64,000 nucleotides of DNA from Polytrichum commune (GCA_950295325.1 OX485805.1:14991501-15055500), one strand, 5' to 3'. Shown: positions 31,841 through 44,914, numbered from the stretch's first letter. Translations and numbers: made by a program. The notes: generated by a model not told the origin, from the letters alone.

Positions 31841-32883
31841 AAATATTGTAGCCTGCTGATCAACATCCTCCCTCTCAGTATTCAGGCCAGGGTAGTCTAC
31901 TGCATGTCCTCACGGTGTTAAATGAAACGTTGTGCGTCTATTGCCTTGCTGTACTACTAGCGTTACCGTTTTCGGTGCGTTCTTGCGCTTGTGGAGTTCT
32001 TGTGCTAATGTTTTTGTATTGATGATCAATCATGTGTTGGTGTTTTTTGTGTTTTGATGTTCTTGTGCTGGTATATATGTGATGCTGGCGTTCTTGTGTT
32101 GTCGGTCTTGTACTCGTGGTCTGCTGTGTTAGTGGTGTTCTTGTTTTTGTTTCCATGCCTTTCAGCTTGAATGTGCTAGAATGTGAAAGGCGGTGGTCTG
32201 CTGCTGTTGAGACGCATGTCTCCACGGCCCTCTTTGACACTGTTTTGCCTCCCAACTTCTTTCAGTGTGGTTTCTAGATAGGAGTGCAGGTGCCTAAAAG
32301 AAAAAGAAAAAGAAAAACCAGCATCGGGCAATCTGACGTGAATTTGAGCTTGTTGGTCCTACTCTCCTCAAGAATCCCCTTGGTGCAGGGTGGGGTTTAC
32401 TGCCTACCTTGCAGTGGGCAGGCTCTCTTTCTTCTTCTTTTTGTGTGTGTGTGTGTGTGTGTATTATACAATATTTTGATATCCACTTACTATGTGGGGG
32501 GAGTACTGGTTCTTGTTTATTGTTGAGTATTCTCTTATTGAGTACTAGGTATGTGAGTTATTTGATGATTATTTGGTGGATGGTTTTCATTGTTTATTTT
32601 ATTAGTGATGTGAGGATATGTGAGTTCTCAAAGAGTTTTATGCTTCTTGTGTGAATGACTCCCCTTACTCTTGCGGTGATAACCAGGTGCCTAAATACGA
32701 ATGTGGCTCTTATACTCTTGACTAGGTTGGGCTTATAGTTGTATAGGTTTGAAGTAGTCTAGGCTCTTAAGTTGTGTTTGTAGCATATGTTAATCAATAT
32801 TTCCAAACACTTTGTGCTTTGCTTGCATGTTGGTGTTTTTGTTTGTGGTTAAAGTTTTTTGCTACTTTATTGTACTATATTCA
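31841..32883. other. Region downstream of copia, no gene; (GT)n
   Basis: The beginning resumes the sequence interrupted by the retrotransposon. A T/G-rich stretch (31980-32110) with repeated GTTCTTGTGCT words and a (GT)n tract at 32442-32462 are the only structures seen. If the CT-rich block at 25700 is a leader, its first intron may run through here. Confidence 0.4.
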
Positions 32884-33160
32884 ATGGAAGTTGTTGTTGC
32901 TAATCTTGTCACCAGTCATGGTTTCAATACTGGCATATACAATGATGAGAGAAATCTACTTAGTAACCCTTACTACATTGGTTGCAACTATGCCCACCAT
33001 AATCCATCATCCATCTTCAAGTTGTGCAAAGTAGTTGATGGTCCTGAAGATGTAGATCACATTCCCATTGACACTAAATGTCTTGATGTTGAGGACTTTT
33101 ACTTAGGGGACAGTAGCGTTGCAGATCATTATGACAAAAGCGATGTAGAGTTTAGTAAGT
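32884..33160 (+). pseudogene. Unknown reading frame interrupted by a transposon
   Basis: The ATG at 32884 opens an acidic frame (VVDGPEDVDHIPIDTKCLDV, then VEDFYLGDSSVADHYDK) that runs into the TIR element at 33161. Past the element, at 33766, the same frame continues as LVVEIFYDHVVYDEN when one copy of the 4-bp AAGT duplication is counted, ending about 24 codons later. The family is not recognised; it may be a host gene exon or a protein from an older transposon. As it stands it is broken. Confidence 0.4.
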
Positions 33161-33765
33161 GGGTGCAAGCACAGTAAAGTGGACAACTCCTAATCCTTGC
33201 TTAGTGTGAAGTGAAAGTGATTCAAAACTATACATTAACTTTGAATTTTGTGAAGAAAAATATCATAAACATTTTAGAAACATATTCATCTACAAAGCCA
33301 ACCAATTAATGATGAAAAAAATGATTCTAATAAAATTCTACATATTTTAGAATACAATGCAAGTGGTGTGCAAGTAGGCGATATTATACAAATAACAGTG
33401 ACAAAAAAAATTTAAAAACAATAGATTACATTAATTTGATGGTTTTGTATAAAGTTTTGTGATGATGCCCTCAAGTAGATAATGAATTTAAGAAATACAA
33501 AAAAAAACTTACAACTTCAAAATATTCATTGTCATGAAATCTACATCCAAAACCAGATTCAATCATTTGCTTTGGAACATTACTTTCAATGACAAGTTTT
33601 CAAGGTCTCAACTTTATATTCTACATTTCATTATTTATTTATTTTTTTAAAAAGGAAAAAAAAAAAAAAAATCCAATTTAAACAACACTTTGCTATTACT
33701 TTTAGGCCTTTGACCATAAACATTATGGTTTTCATATATTGGTCCATTTTACCATGCTTGCACCC
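33161..33765 (+). mobile_element. 605-bp TIR element X, copy 1 (GGGTGCAAGC ends)
   Basis: Ends are inverted repeats: GGGTGCAAGCACAGTAAAGT at the left, GGGTGCAAGCATGGTAAAAT as the reverse complement of the right. Flanked by AAGT on both sides (33157-33160, 33766-33769). A second copy in opposite orientation is at 53242-53990. No transposase. Superfamily unclear, since a 4-bp duplication is unusual for plant DNA transposons and may be coincidental. Confidence 0.75.
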
Positions 33766-34123
33766 AAGTTAGTTGTTGAAATTTTCTATGACCATGTTGT
33801 TTATGATGAGAATGTAAAAGGTGATGATGGCTAATCTAATGAGGATGACGTCATTGAGAACCATCGATGGGAAAAATTACGATCTCAAAGAGTATGTAGC
33901 CATCAAGGTTGCTGGTATTCAAAGATCTAAAGACTCAAAGAATTGGGGTCATAATGGCTTCAATGCTTCATGAAAGTATCATCGCCACGATATTACACAT
34001 TCAATATAGGACCTTTTTGAGATCTACCCAAATTGGATTGTGGAACTTCTAACCTTTTTGAGCTGGAAACGTGGAAGAAGAATGGTGATTTGTATCCCCC
34101 TCCCTCTATGCAGAGGTTGCTTA

Positions 34124-34657
34124 GGGCCACATCACACACAAGATTGAAGGCCCGTGACCATTGCAATCTAAGAGCTCTCATTGGTCGACAGGGCGGAGAC
34201 CGTCCAAGTTCACTTCACACACGAAAGTGAAGGCCTAAAGGTCCAAAGAAGACTTCATGGATGAAAAGTCTACATGGAGTCCTACATGGCGGACTTTGGA
34301 TAAGGTTTTATGGTCTCCTAGAATTTTCATCAAGCCTGACACAAATTTTGGGAGACCATGACTATTTTTACTATTTTTTTCAATAGGACAGATTTTAGGA
34401 TAAATTCCAGGTTAGACAACCACCACCAAGTAATTCCCTTAAATTGATAGAGTTTGAAACCAAATCCTCCCCTCTTTTTCCACCAACAAACTATGCAATG
34501 GTCCTGCAACATGGTCCATTCTCACTTCACACTATGCTTGAGGGCCCGTGACTATACAAAATGGCTTTCCCAACACCCTTGGTACGGCCTTTGGATGAGA
34601 GTCAAGGGTCCTCACCATTACAAGGTCACCACTCTTGGCTCATGTGTGAAGTGGTTT
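34124..34657. mobile_element. PIF/Harbinger-type MITE family H, copy 1 (TTA duplication)
   Basis: 534 bp between TTA trinucleotides (34121-34123, 34658-34660). The left end GGGCCACATCACACACAAGA pairs with a right end that reads AAACCACTTCACACATGAGC in reverse, and both lead to a GTGACC word. Diverged relative of the elements at 34796 and 63096. Confidence 0.75.
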
Positions 34658-34795
34658 TTAGATCATTAGGTCACATCACTCGAAAAGTTGTAGAGACAGG
34701 TGTTTCTGGTTTGAAGTTCCAAATAAAAGAGGACCCAAATTTTTTTGTTTATTAAACTTGCCACTAATCAAGCATTCAAAGGGCACTTGATGTTA

Positions 34796-36222
34796 GGGCC
34801 ACTTCACACACGAGCCAAGAGCCGTGACCGTGAAATTGTGAGAGCCCAAAAGAAAGTGTGCAAAGGCCGTCCCAAGAAGCTTCTAAAATCATGTATCATG
34901 GTCACGGACCCTCAAGTGTAGTGTGAAGTCATATGTGACTAGGCCCTCAACCAAATGCTATTTCAATGAATTTCTACTCATGCGGATCCTCACACATGAT
35001 AAAATAGAATAAATCAATGGTTGTAGCCAGGGGTGTTTTTTCACAAGGTCCCTAACATGTCTAGGGACATGTTTATAAAAAAAAAACATTTCTAGTGGAC
35101 GGGTTCTTAGAAAATGAACCAGTTTTGGGACGTGTCAAATTCACTTTGGACGGGTTCTAAAAATAACATTTTTTAAATTAAAAAAATGGTACAAATATCA
35201 ATTACGTTATGTCATATATGACATGTGAATATAAGCATAATGCAATCAAACCACTAATACCCAATCAAAATATCCATCTTGAAGTGCTTAATTCACCTAC
35301 ATACATTAATTCATCAACCACAAAATTTAAAACCTTTTTAACATAATGTCAAAGATTACAATTGAAGGTAAACTTAGTAATTGAATAAGAATTAGTATAT
35401 ATAAACATGTTAAAAAGTTTAAAAATAAAGAGCTACTTACCGGTTGAGTTTGAGAAAACACCTGTTGAAGTTCAAGATTGCAGGAGGAGATTGTTCCAGC
35501 GACACTCTCCAACTTCTTGAATTCGAGTTAGTTTCAAATGAACCGGTTCAGTTTGAGTGACTAAGTCTAGTTCAGTTTCTCTGAACTAGTTTGTGGACAA
35601 ACAGACAAAATGGGGCAGTGGCAGGCTGGCAAATTGGTAATTATAATAAAAAAAACATAAATGAACGAACATAGTAAGATACTATTGTTTCCAAGTGGCA
35701 AGTGCACCAATCACATGCCGACATCTTTCGGGTTATCTTTATCGATTTGTTTTTTCCTTTAACATTTTCATGGACGGGTTGGTTTAGAAATTACCGGTTT
35801 TGGGACGGGTTGTTTTTTCTTCAACCTTTCCATTGACGGGTTGGTTTTGAAATTACCGGTTTTGGGACGGGTTGCAATTTTTTTTGCCTTTCAATTCGAG
35901 GTTTTGGGACGTGGACGGGTAAAAACTTTGTGAAAAAACAGCCCTGGTTGTAGCATTCAGAGTGCCATGGTCTCCCAACAGTTTTCTGTTAGGCCTACCT
36001 CCAAGAGGTGGTTTTTGAAAATAATCCAAGTGACCATGAAACATTATCCATTTGATGCCATGTAGGAATCTATGTAGACTTTACATCCATCTTGCATTCA
36101 CATACTCCATTGGTACCTCAAGCGTAGTGTGAAGTGAACTTGGCCCGGCTCCACCTTTTCCACCAATGAGAGTGCTTGAAGTGTAGTGGTCACGGGTGCT
36201 CAGTCTCATGTGGAAGTGGCCC
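34796..36222. mobile_element. PIF/Harbinger-type MITE family H, copy 2, split by a nested hAT element
   Basis: Starts GGGCCACTTCACACACGAGC and ends ...GTGGAAGTGGCCC; TTA flanks both sides (34793-34795, 36223-36225). Without the nested 919-bp insert and its duplication it is about 500 bp, matching copy 3 (63096-63584) along its length. No coding capacity. Confidence 0.85.
35028..35946. mobile_element. hAT-type non-autonomous element nested in MITE H copy 2
   Basis: Bounded by CAGGGGTGTTTTTTCACAAG and, in reverse, CAGGGCTGTTTTTTCACAAA, with a perfect 8-bp duplication GTTGTAGC (35020-35027, 35947-35954): the hAT signature. Many subterminal copies of GACGGGTT and TTTTGGGACG (35098-35160, 35772-35925) are probable transposase-binding sites. 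It has a stretch similar to the R1 family near 35443-35490. There is no transposase frame. The intact copy of the host MITE at 63096 is an empty-site control. Confidence 0.9.
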
Positions 36223-36333
36223 TTAGACTAGGCAAACATTGTAAGGTAAGTAGTCTAACGTACTCACCCTATCTAAGGAGAAGATGCTTCTTCAAGAGAA
36301 ATGTCAACTTACCAAATAGGTATAACTCTAGTT

Positions 36334-36742
36334 CACGGGGAGGTCACTTCATTGGCAAGTTGACACTACGTGCGGACAAAGTTTGCTACCCCTGTATTAC
36401 ATGCCATATATAATTTTAAAATTTATGATATTTTTTCTACATATACATAACCATTGATAGTATCTTTTGTATATTTTTTTGAAATTTTTAGTCATCTTTG
36501 TTTTTTTAGTAATTGTTTTAGTTCAATTATGTGTCATTCTAGTTAGAAACGGTATGTTTTACGAAAAAAACAAATCATCAAATTTGGTTACCACTTTTGA
36601 CTATGTCATAGGTACTGTGTATATCTACTCATGAATAAAATTTGATAAAATTTTGACCCATTTTGGTGGTGCAACTTACCAAAAGAAGATTTTTTTTGGT
36701 CGCACGTGGTGTTCAACTTGACAATGGAGTGATCTCCCCGTG
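36334..36742 (+). mobile_element. hAT-type MITE family T, copy 1
   Basis: 409 bp with long inverted ends (CACGGGGAGGTCACTTCATT at the left; CACGGGGAGATCACTCCATT as the right end reversed) and a perfect 8-bp duplication CTCTAGTT (36326-36333, 36743-36750). Highly similar along its whole length to 39260-39666. Confidence 0.92.
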
Positions 36743-36750
36743 CTCTAGTT

Positions 36751-39259
36751 CAGAAGCATGGATGCTAAATTTCTCTGAATTTGGGCTTCTTGAGGATTCA
36801 ATTTGCAATTGATCAATTGGAACATTCTTGAGGTACTTGCAAGTTCATATATGTTTCTTCATTTGTATGCTTTATTTATATTGTTGCAATGGATTATAAG
36901 TATTGTTGAGATGATCATGGCAACTAATCACTATGGCCTGGAGTTGTGTAGCTATCAGCAAGATTCATCAAAGAATTGTTTCTTTGACTCTAACCATTGT
37001 GCCTCTGAGGATTTCCGTCTTGCAATCAATCTCTATGTGACTAATGTCATTGACACTTTCAATGTTCTCATGCTTCACCACCCTACTCTTTGATAGCCCT
37101 GGAGCGCACCCTATGTTTGTGAGCTTGAAAATAAAGTTTAACTTTAACATGACTTCATTTGCTTCAGCAAAGTACTTGTAGGGCGCTAACATAAAAGTTA
37201 ATATCAAAAAAAGTTAAACTCATCCATTGAAAAGTTTGATATGCAATGAACTATTATATAACCTCAAACCTAATTTTCTCAATTGATATTAATGTGCTAA
37301 CAAAAATGACATGTATCATGAGTTGTTAGGCAATATCATAATAAGTTATATAAAATCTTATTCGGTGCAAAAGATGGGGCATGAGCAAGATGAGTAGCAC
37401 AAATGGATGGCCCTATGAAACCACATTGAGTCATGGACTTTTACTCTCAGAACTTGAGATGCGATTCAAATATTTTGAGTTGCATGGTTTTCAAATCCAC
37501 TGCAAACTACTAGTTTCCAATGAGGTAATTGGTGTAAAAATCAATCTAAGTATCCAAACTCATCAAAGTGGCCATTGTAACAATAATTGCGAATACCTTT
37601 CAATATCAATGACAAAATTGCTTGGTTTGATCATGCAAATGTAGTTCAAAATTCATGCTCAAGAACTTTGATTTGTGGGTCAATTTCATGTTGAGGGCAT
37701 GTTTACACTACTTATCAGTGACCACGACCACCGCTTCATGTCACTCATTAGTTGAAAAAATGAGTGGTAATCCTACTTCATTTTGCACAAGGTCACCAAA
37801 AATAAAAGTGACCATAGGTGAGCGTGTCAAAGAATTAATGAAAAAATGATATGAAAGTATCATGGAATCCTACAAGCCTTGAAATGGATAATGTTTGGTG
37901 ATCATCCAAATTTTGTGACAAGCAAACCCATAAAGGTTGTGTCCATGGAAAATAAAGTGACCATGTCATAAAGGAAATTTATTTTGTAATCTCTATTTTA
38001 GGAAACATGTCAAATTTAATTTTAAACGTCTAATTTTTAGCTTTAAAATCCCCACATGTGTTGACTATTGAGTTACCAAATTCTAAGCACACAATCCAAT
38101 TGCTTTTGGCCACATGATGTATGGTATCCATTCAAAGATATGCACATAATTGCCCACCACTCAAATATAAGTTGTCCAGTTAAGATAAACACTAACCAAA
38201 TCAGGCCTACTTACCTTTAAGCAAAATTGTTTCAATGCAACCGCCAATGTAAGTGAGCTTTAACATTGCATATCCGTGTTTGTTGGAGGTTTGTTGACGT
38301 CTCTATGTGGCGGTCATGCCATGTTATTTTGTCGATGTGTCTTATCATGATTGGATATGAGGAGACACATTATCATACGTAATTGATGACCCTCTCATGA
38401 CCTGACCACTACGTTCGAGAATAGACATGTGTCACCCTGCCATGGGCACCGTCTACATCCCATTGACGTAGGGCTTCTCACATCCATTACCTAGTTCGTA
38501 ATTGTGACATATAATTTTATTTCATTGTAAGATAGAGAGTCATTTAGGGTTGTGAAGGTCCTGAACAGTCTTCAAATTGGTGATGCATTGACTAAAGTAG
38601 AAATATCATAACCTGTAAAAATAAGGTGATTCGCATTGAAGATTTGGTTTGACAATCATGAGATATTTTTCCAAGATAGACGAGAAGGATTCATGAAGAA
38701 TGCAAGTTGTTTCATATTTTCCTGCCCTATACAAAAATTGCTACAATTTTTCAAAGTGGAAAGTTGTCCAAACCCCTACTCATTCACTAGATTCTCCCCA
38801 CTCCGAACACGGTAATCCTCATTTTCATAGAGAACATCGCCTAAATCGGTTACCTCATGAGTACATTAACACTTGACCTCCCAATGGCTACACTAAGTGT
38901 ACACGCATTGAAGTTGCCGCCAAGCCATGATCTCTTTTAGAAATGGCACTTCACCAGTATGACGGCGCTCTGGTGCACGGCTAGAGTGTGGTTAACATGT
39001 TATGATATTTCTACCTTACACAGGAGCAGTTTTGGGTAATGGTGTGCATTTGATGCAAGCGTTGTTGGAGACGGAGGGAGCTGAATGAGGAAATTAAAAA
39101 ACGGGTGGGTGGTGATGAGTTCAATTGTGCATCTTTTGGAGTGCATTTGCAATGACCTTGCAATGACCTTGCAACCTAGGAAGTCAGAACTTTTGAGGAG
39201 GATCACACCTCAAACGATCGATGCCAAATTGCCAAGGGTGGTGTATAATGTAATTATTG
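36751..39259. other. Intergenic, no supported gene
   Basis: AT-rich. Three open frames of 60-97 codons near 36803-37093, 37381-37644 and 37655-37849 lack family features. A block near 38085-38215 (CCACTCAAATATAAGTTG, then CCTACTTACCTTTAAGC) resembles the repeat at 56930-57040 and 61405-61510. Confidence 0.45.
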
Positions 39260-39666
39260 CACGGGGAGGTCACTCCATTGCCAAGTTGAAAACCACGTGC
39301 GAACAAAGTTTGCTACCCCTATATTATATGCCATAGATAATTTTTAAAATTATAATTTTTAAAAATATACATATCCATTGATAATATCTTTTGTAAAAAA
39401 ATTTGAAATTTTTAGTCATCTCTATTTTTTCTAGCAATTTTTTTAGTTCAATTTTGCGTCATTCTAGTTAGAAACGGTACGTTTTCTAGGAAAAAAAAAT
39501 TATCAAATTTGGTTATCAATTTTTACTATGTAATAGATACCATGTATATGTACTCATAATTTTTTTTGATAAAATTTTGACCCATTTTGTTGATACAACT
39601 TAGAAAAAGTAGATTTTTTTTGTTCGCACGTGGTTTTCAACTTGACAATGGAGTGACCTCCCCGTG
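39260..39666 (+). mobile_element. hAT-type MITE family T, copy 2
   Basis: 407 bp, the same ends as copy 1 (CACGGGGAGGTCACTCCATT inverted at both ends) and a perfect 8-bp duplication AATTATTG (39252-39259, 39667-39674). Two copies with different perfect duplications fix the element boundaries. Confidence 0.93.
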
Positions 39667-39705
39667 AATTATTGCATTACATATGTATTGATGTTTTATA
39701 ACCAA

Positions 39706-39898
39706 TGTCAAGGGAGATTTTTGGGCATCATTGGTCGAGATCCTAGTATTTTCAAGTCCAACTGGTTACATGTTGACATCACGTTGAGGGAACATTCTTT
39801 AAATCTATCCAGAATGATCGGTAATTTTCCTGAAGTCTCGAAGTTGAACCAGTTATTTCTCAAACTCAACCGGTTCATCTGTAACTAACAGTTGGATC
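39706..39898 (-). mobile_element. R1 (ACCGGTT) family copy, minus orientation
   Basis: Reads on the minus strand GGAGATCCAACTGTTAGTTA, CAGATGAACCGGTTGAGTTT, GAGAAATAACTGGTTCAACT, and ends CCCAAAAATCTCCC. The short GGAGAT inverted ends are clearest here. Confidence 0.75.
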
Positions 39899-42535
39899 TC
39901 CAAAACAGCTTGCTTCGTAATGGTATGATGCGACACAGAGTAGAAGTAGATACGAAAATCATGTGAAAAACTAAAATTATCACAACATTATCTGGAAAGT
40001 TATGATCTTAATAGAACATTTTATTGGTTTTCTATGATAAACTAGCCTTCGGAATTCAGTGAGAAACATGTTGTTCAAAATGTATCCTAAATGAAGTTTC
40101 TTTCTATATTACACATCAAGGATATTGCATCTACAACCATTAGTAGAAGATTATGTCAAAAAGAACCACAATCGAAATCGGCTACAGTTCTTTTGACTAG
40201 CCTGATTTTATTTTATTTTGGTTTAGTGACTAAAATTTTAGGAATTTGGGGTCGTGTGATTTACCATAGGGAAATTCTTGAAAATACCTTTTCAATGGTA
40301 TATTACACGCTCCAAAAAAATTAAATTACAATCGAAAAAACATAAAACAAAAATATGTAGTCATTTAGTGACTACAAATCATGTTGGTCAAAAGAACCGC
40401 AATTGATTTCGTCTGTGGTTGTTTTGGGCATAGTTTTCTACTAGTGAACTAAGTGAGTCATCTGGATCATGACACCATGCAGTAAGTGCCTACAAGATCA
40501 TATGCGGTCACCATGCTATAGGTGGGCAGGTTCGAATGTGATGAAGAATTATTGTCTAGTGAAAAGACTTACTTCGATCTAAAGTGATTGGCCTAATTAA
40601 AGGTATATTTGAATGGTTGCTCATTCCCATGACATCTCATCCCTCCTTTTCAGTGGACATAGATTTTAACACCTTATACTTAGCAAAGAATAAGCCCGGG
40701 CAGACCTCATACAATAATATATGTAGGTGTCATTGCCAATCAAAACTATTTGAAGGTTGCATTTGCTCATTATCTACATATATACATAAAGCTCTAAAAA
40801 GTTGCTTTCATGTTCTATTAAAATAAACCTTGGTATTTACACGGTGTTGACTAAATTGTAAGTGGAGTAGACAACCTTCTAGTATGGGTAATAGTACTCA
40901 AAACATGTACATCAAACCCCTCACAAAATTTGGCTACCAAATAAAATTAGAGTTTAAATATTTTCATTAAAAAAACTTACCATGATGATTAGCATAAGGC
41001 CCAAATAGTGGGATAGTTTTATGTAGGACACATGTGTTATAATACCCATTTGTTTTAGTTCTAATATAATTAGACCCATTAGAAATGATTGATTTTCTTA
41101 TGGAATGTTATTTTTGGAATACACAAAAATCCTAAGAATTCCATTAATTATAACATCTACTTACACTTCATATTGGATGTGAATGCACTACAAGAATTTA
41201 GAACATGTTCCTTTATAATATGAGAGTTGCCTACCCAAAAAAAAAACAAAAACAAAACAAAACAAAAAAATCGACAAAATTTCATTTTTTTGATATGTCA
41301 CCAACAAATAACCACTTTAAGAATATTTTTTATTTTACAAAACCCCCCTTTAAACCTCACTCTAGCAAAATGAACAAAATGGATGATGGTTCATAGGAGC
41401 ATGTTGGGCAGGTTGATTGCCGGCGATACAAGCCTGCGATCTCCCCACTATCCAAAGCGGACGGTGTGCGATGCTCAATTACCCACCTCATGTGGTGCCC
41501 TCCTCTCCAACACCCATGTTGCCCAACTCTCCATCTAGACCCCATTAGTAATTCCAAGTTGAAGTGGACAAGCCATCCACATGCAAACAATGGCCCCACG
41601 TTCAGCACCCCATGTCCACACATGCTCCCACTCGAGTAACAGATGGCTACTACACCAATTAGTTCATAGAAAGCCCAAAAATCTCACTATATATTCACAT
41701 TTTATTCTGACGTTGAAATTATATGAGATTTATTTGGCTCTTGACTTCCAAGCTCTACCACATGTGGTTATAGAGCCTTCAGAATGTGAAATGAAAGAAG
41801 ATGCATGAGGATTTTTTTGCCATCAAAACAAAACAATTTATGTTGCATACCTAAGGCAACAGTCACACTTATTAAATTCATAAAAACAGTAAATGAGAGC
41901 ATGCGGATTTAACAATGGTTTATATAAAAGTATGAGGAAATCCACTCCATAACTATGACAATGTCATCATGTGATATGTAACAATGAAGGAACACACCAC
42001 ACATAGTTTGCAAAATCAAAAATATCTTTGACTATAGTACCTTAATTATCAAAGTTTATAGCAACTAGAGCATTGTAAAATCATGTTATAGACAATGTCT
42101 TCAAAACTTTATTGGTACCAAAACGCTCCCTCTTTTCATTGGGGCTTGAATTGCATACATTAATGGTAATGGTTCATTTTTAAGTTTGACAAATCTTTAT
42201 GGCAATAAATCATCAAGTGCAACACTTTATTGATTGCACATCATCTTAGAATATTGTGAAGAGAGAGAAAGATCAAGATAATAATAATAATAATAATAAT
42301 AATCCAAAGGGTAATATCTTGAAGGAGATGCTAGATCTTGATCAAAACTTTATTGCTATCAAAAAAATCCCTAGCCATTTGTATTGTTATAAGGAAATAG
42401 ACATATCCTACACGCAAGACACATGAGGTTTTAGATAACATTTGTTGTCCCAAAATGCCACGTACTAATTTTGATTGACTAAACTTGTTAGAAAATGACA
42501 TGGAACTTGACATTAGGCAAAGACATGTCCATTCA
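39899..42535. other. Intergenic, no gene
   Basis: About 2.6 kb of AT-rich sequence without supported genes. An A-rich tract lies at 41217-41270 and an (AAT)n microsatellite at 42277-42303. Confidence 0.5.
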
Positions 42536-44914
42536 GACATGAATATACTAGTGGGATCTTCCTCAATTACCCATGCTCTAGATTCCTCCTCTTCGTGCAC
42601 ATTTCTAATGCGCACAATATTAAGAGAAATCCTCCTTTTCCTAGATCTACCAGACTAAGGTATTATAGGTCTTCTCTTCCTCTTTACCACTATGGGGACC
42701 ACCTATGGCAGGAGAGAGTAGCACTTGTTCCATAAACTTGCGTAGTAAACCCGCCCCATGTTCACATATGAGCTAGCGGCTATGATCAACGTGAAGCATC
42801 CATCATTCATGCCAACACTAGAGGTTGCCATCATCTCTCTCCTCTCGTGCTCTCCAATCTACCAAACACAAAGATCCATAAACGACCCCCTCCTCTTTGT
42901 CTCCAAATCCTTTGTTGTTGTATGTGTTCATTGCTCTATTGCTTCTTTTTTTGTTGTCTTCTTCACTATCCTCTTCTCAAAAGATGACATGAAAAACGAG
43001 GTAGACAAAGACATGTCCAATCATACTTGAACATACGGTGGGTTCCTCCTAAATTACCTCTCTTCCAAATTCCCTCCCATCATGCCGGCTTCTAACGCGC
43101 ATAGTAATGAAAGAATTCTCTCCTCCCATGTCTACCATAACAAGAGATTTGAAATTCTCTCTTGCCTTCCAATCTACCAAACATGAAGAATTCATAAACA
43201 ATTGCTTCGTATTTGTCTCCAAATCCTTTGTTGTTATATGTGCTCATTGCCCCTTTGATCTTCTTCACTATCTTCTTCTTGAAAGATGTGACAATACATG
43301 GAAATCGAAACCCAATCATACGTGAACAAACAAGTGTTCACTTCTCCTAAACTACCTCCATTCCATTTTCCCTCCCACCATGCCCACTTCTAATGTGCAT
43401 AGTAATGAAAGAAACCCCTCCTCCCTATTAAGGAATTCTAATTAGTTCCTCTCTTGCCCTCCATCTACCAAAAACAAAGATCCCATGCCCCCTCCCCCCC
43501 GTTTTCCAAATCCTTTCATTGATGTTTGTTCGTTCTCATTGCTTTCTTGTTTTTCCTTCGCTATCTTCTTCTTACAAAATAGAATTCCTTAACTTTTAAA
43601 TGCAAGGGCTCAAAAAATTAGAGCACTACATATGAATAATTTTTGTTCATCTAAAGGAGCATAGTTTTGAAAGTAAAATCCTACATAAGTAGGCAAGTGC
43701 ATATTGAAGCTCTAACCATAATTTCAACATGATTGGACCTTATTTGGATTAGTTATGGATTTCTGCATGTAAAAATCATAGAATCAAAAATGGATATACT
43801 ATAAGCATATATTTTCATCCAATTTTTCTTATGTGGTAGAGATAGTGTACGTGTATTCATTAGTAGATAAGAAGATTCAAGGGAGAAAGTTATTAGAGGC
43901 ACATGATTAAAGCATCCCTAGAATTCAGTTTGCATTTTGAACACTCAAATTCAATTTTCTCAATGATGTAGAATCTACAAAATGAGGTTTTTTGTATAAT
44001 CCCAACGGTCAAAAGTTGCATTGTGACCTAACTTAAACATCTTTTGAAAGGAATATCTTCATCAGAGGTTTGGAAATTGATGGTTTGATCCTTTGACAAA
44101 AAATCGATCGTTTTGTGGTCGCCTATGTTGTTAAGGATTAAAAGATGACACGGGGCTTTGAAATTAGGTAGACATGTGTCCAATTAGTATACAATACTAG
44201 GCTCCTCCCAAATTACCTTTGTTCCAAATTTGCTCCCGCCATGCCCGCTTCTAACACACGCAATAGTGAAATACATATTTTCTACAAATGGTCAAAAGAT
44301 GCATCATAACCTAACTTAAACATCTTGTGAAAGGATTATCTCCATCAGAGGTTTGGAATTTGATGGTGTAGCCTTTGACTAAAAATTGACCACTTTGTGA
44401 TTGCCCAAGTTTTAAATGATTGAAAAATGACATGGGATTTGAACTTAGGCAAACACGGGTCCAATAAGCATATGATATCATGCTCCTCCTAAATCACCCA
44501 TATTCCAAAATTCGCCCCCACCATGCCCGCTTCTAATGCACACAATAATAAAAGAAATCCCTCCTCCCAACAACCAAAAGATGCATCATAACCTAACTTA
44601 AACATCTTGTGAAAGGAACATCTCCATCAAAGGTTTGGAACTTGTCGCACAACATTATTCAGCTAAGTCTATATGCTAGGTGGGGCTGGGACTAAGCTAG
44701 GTTCTATTTAAAATTCTATTATGTTTATTCTCACAACAAAACATTGCACTCACACATTTCAACTAATAAAACTCAAGTGAAGCAGTGTACTGATGTTATT
44801 AAAATGGAACAGTTGATAGCAACTAAATAGTGGTATGTGATGGTTTTGGCCCTTTGACCATTAATCATCCACTTTGTGATTGCCCAAGCTGTTAAGAAAT
44901 ACTTGAGGTGTGAA
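42536..44914 (+). repeat. Array of decayed promoter/leader copies upstream of the Gly-rich gene
   Basis: Segments near 42536-42655 with 42835-42985, 43008-43290 and 43312-43580 repeat both the promoter part and the CT-rich leader of the gene at 45242. Segments near 44168-44285 and 44446-44578 repeat the promoter part only. Shared words include CATGCCCGCTTCTAA, CGCGCATAGTAATGAAAGAA, CCAATCTACCAAACA and TCTCCAAATCCTTTG. Between the later copies a second word set (AACTTAAACATCTTGTGAAA, CATCAGAGGTTTGG) also repeats at 44024, 44290 and 44580. An unrelated ~190-bp stretch interrupts it at about 44645-44835. No coding exon follows any copy but the last. Confidence 0.75.

Noticed and set aside
36803-37849. 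Three open frames of 60-97 codons in succession
   Set aside because: No homology I can recognise, no consistent splice links and AT-rich codon use like the flanks; not supported as genes.
40525-40545. GGTTCGAATG resembling a tRNA T-loop
   Set aside because: No matching A box, acceptor stem or anticodon arm nearby; no tRNA gene could be folded by eye anywhere in the window.
42536-44914. Possible CRISPR-like or satellite array
   Set aside because: Units are long (100-280 bp), unevenly spaced and decayed, and match the adjacent gene's own promoter; they are promoter duplications.
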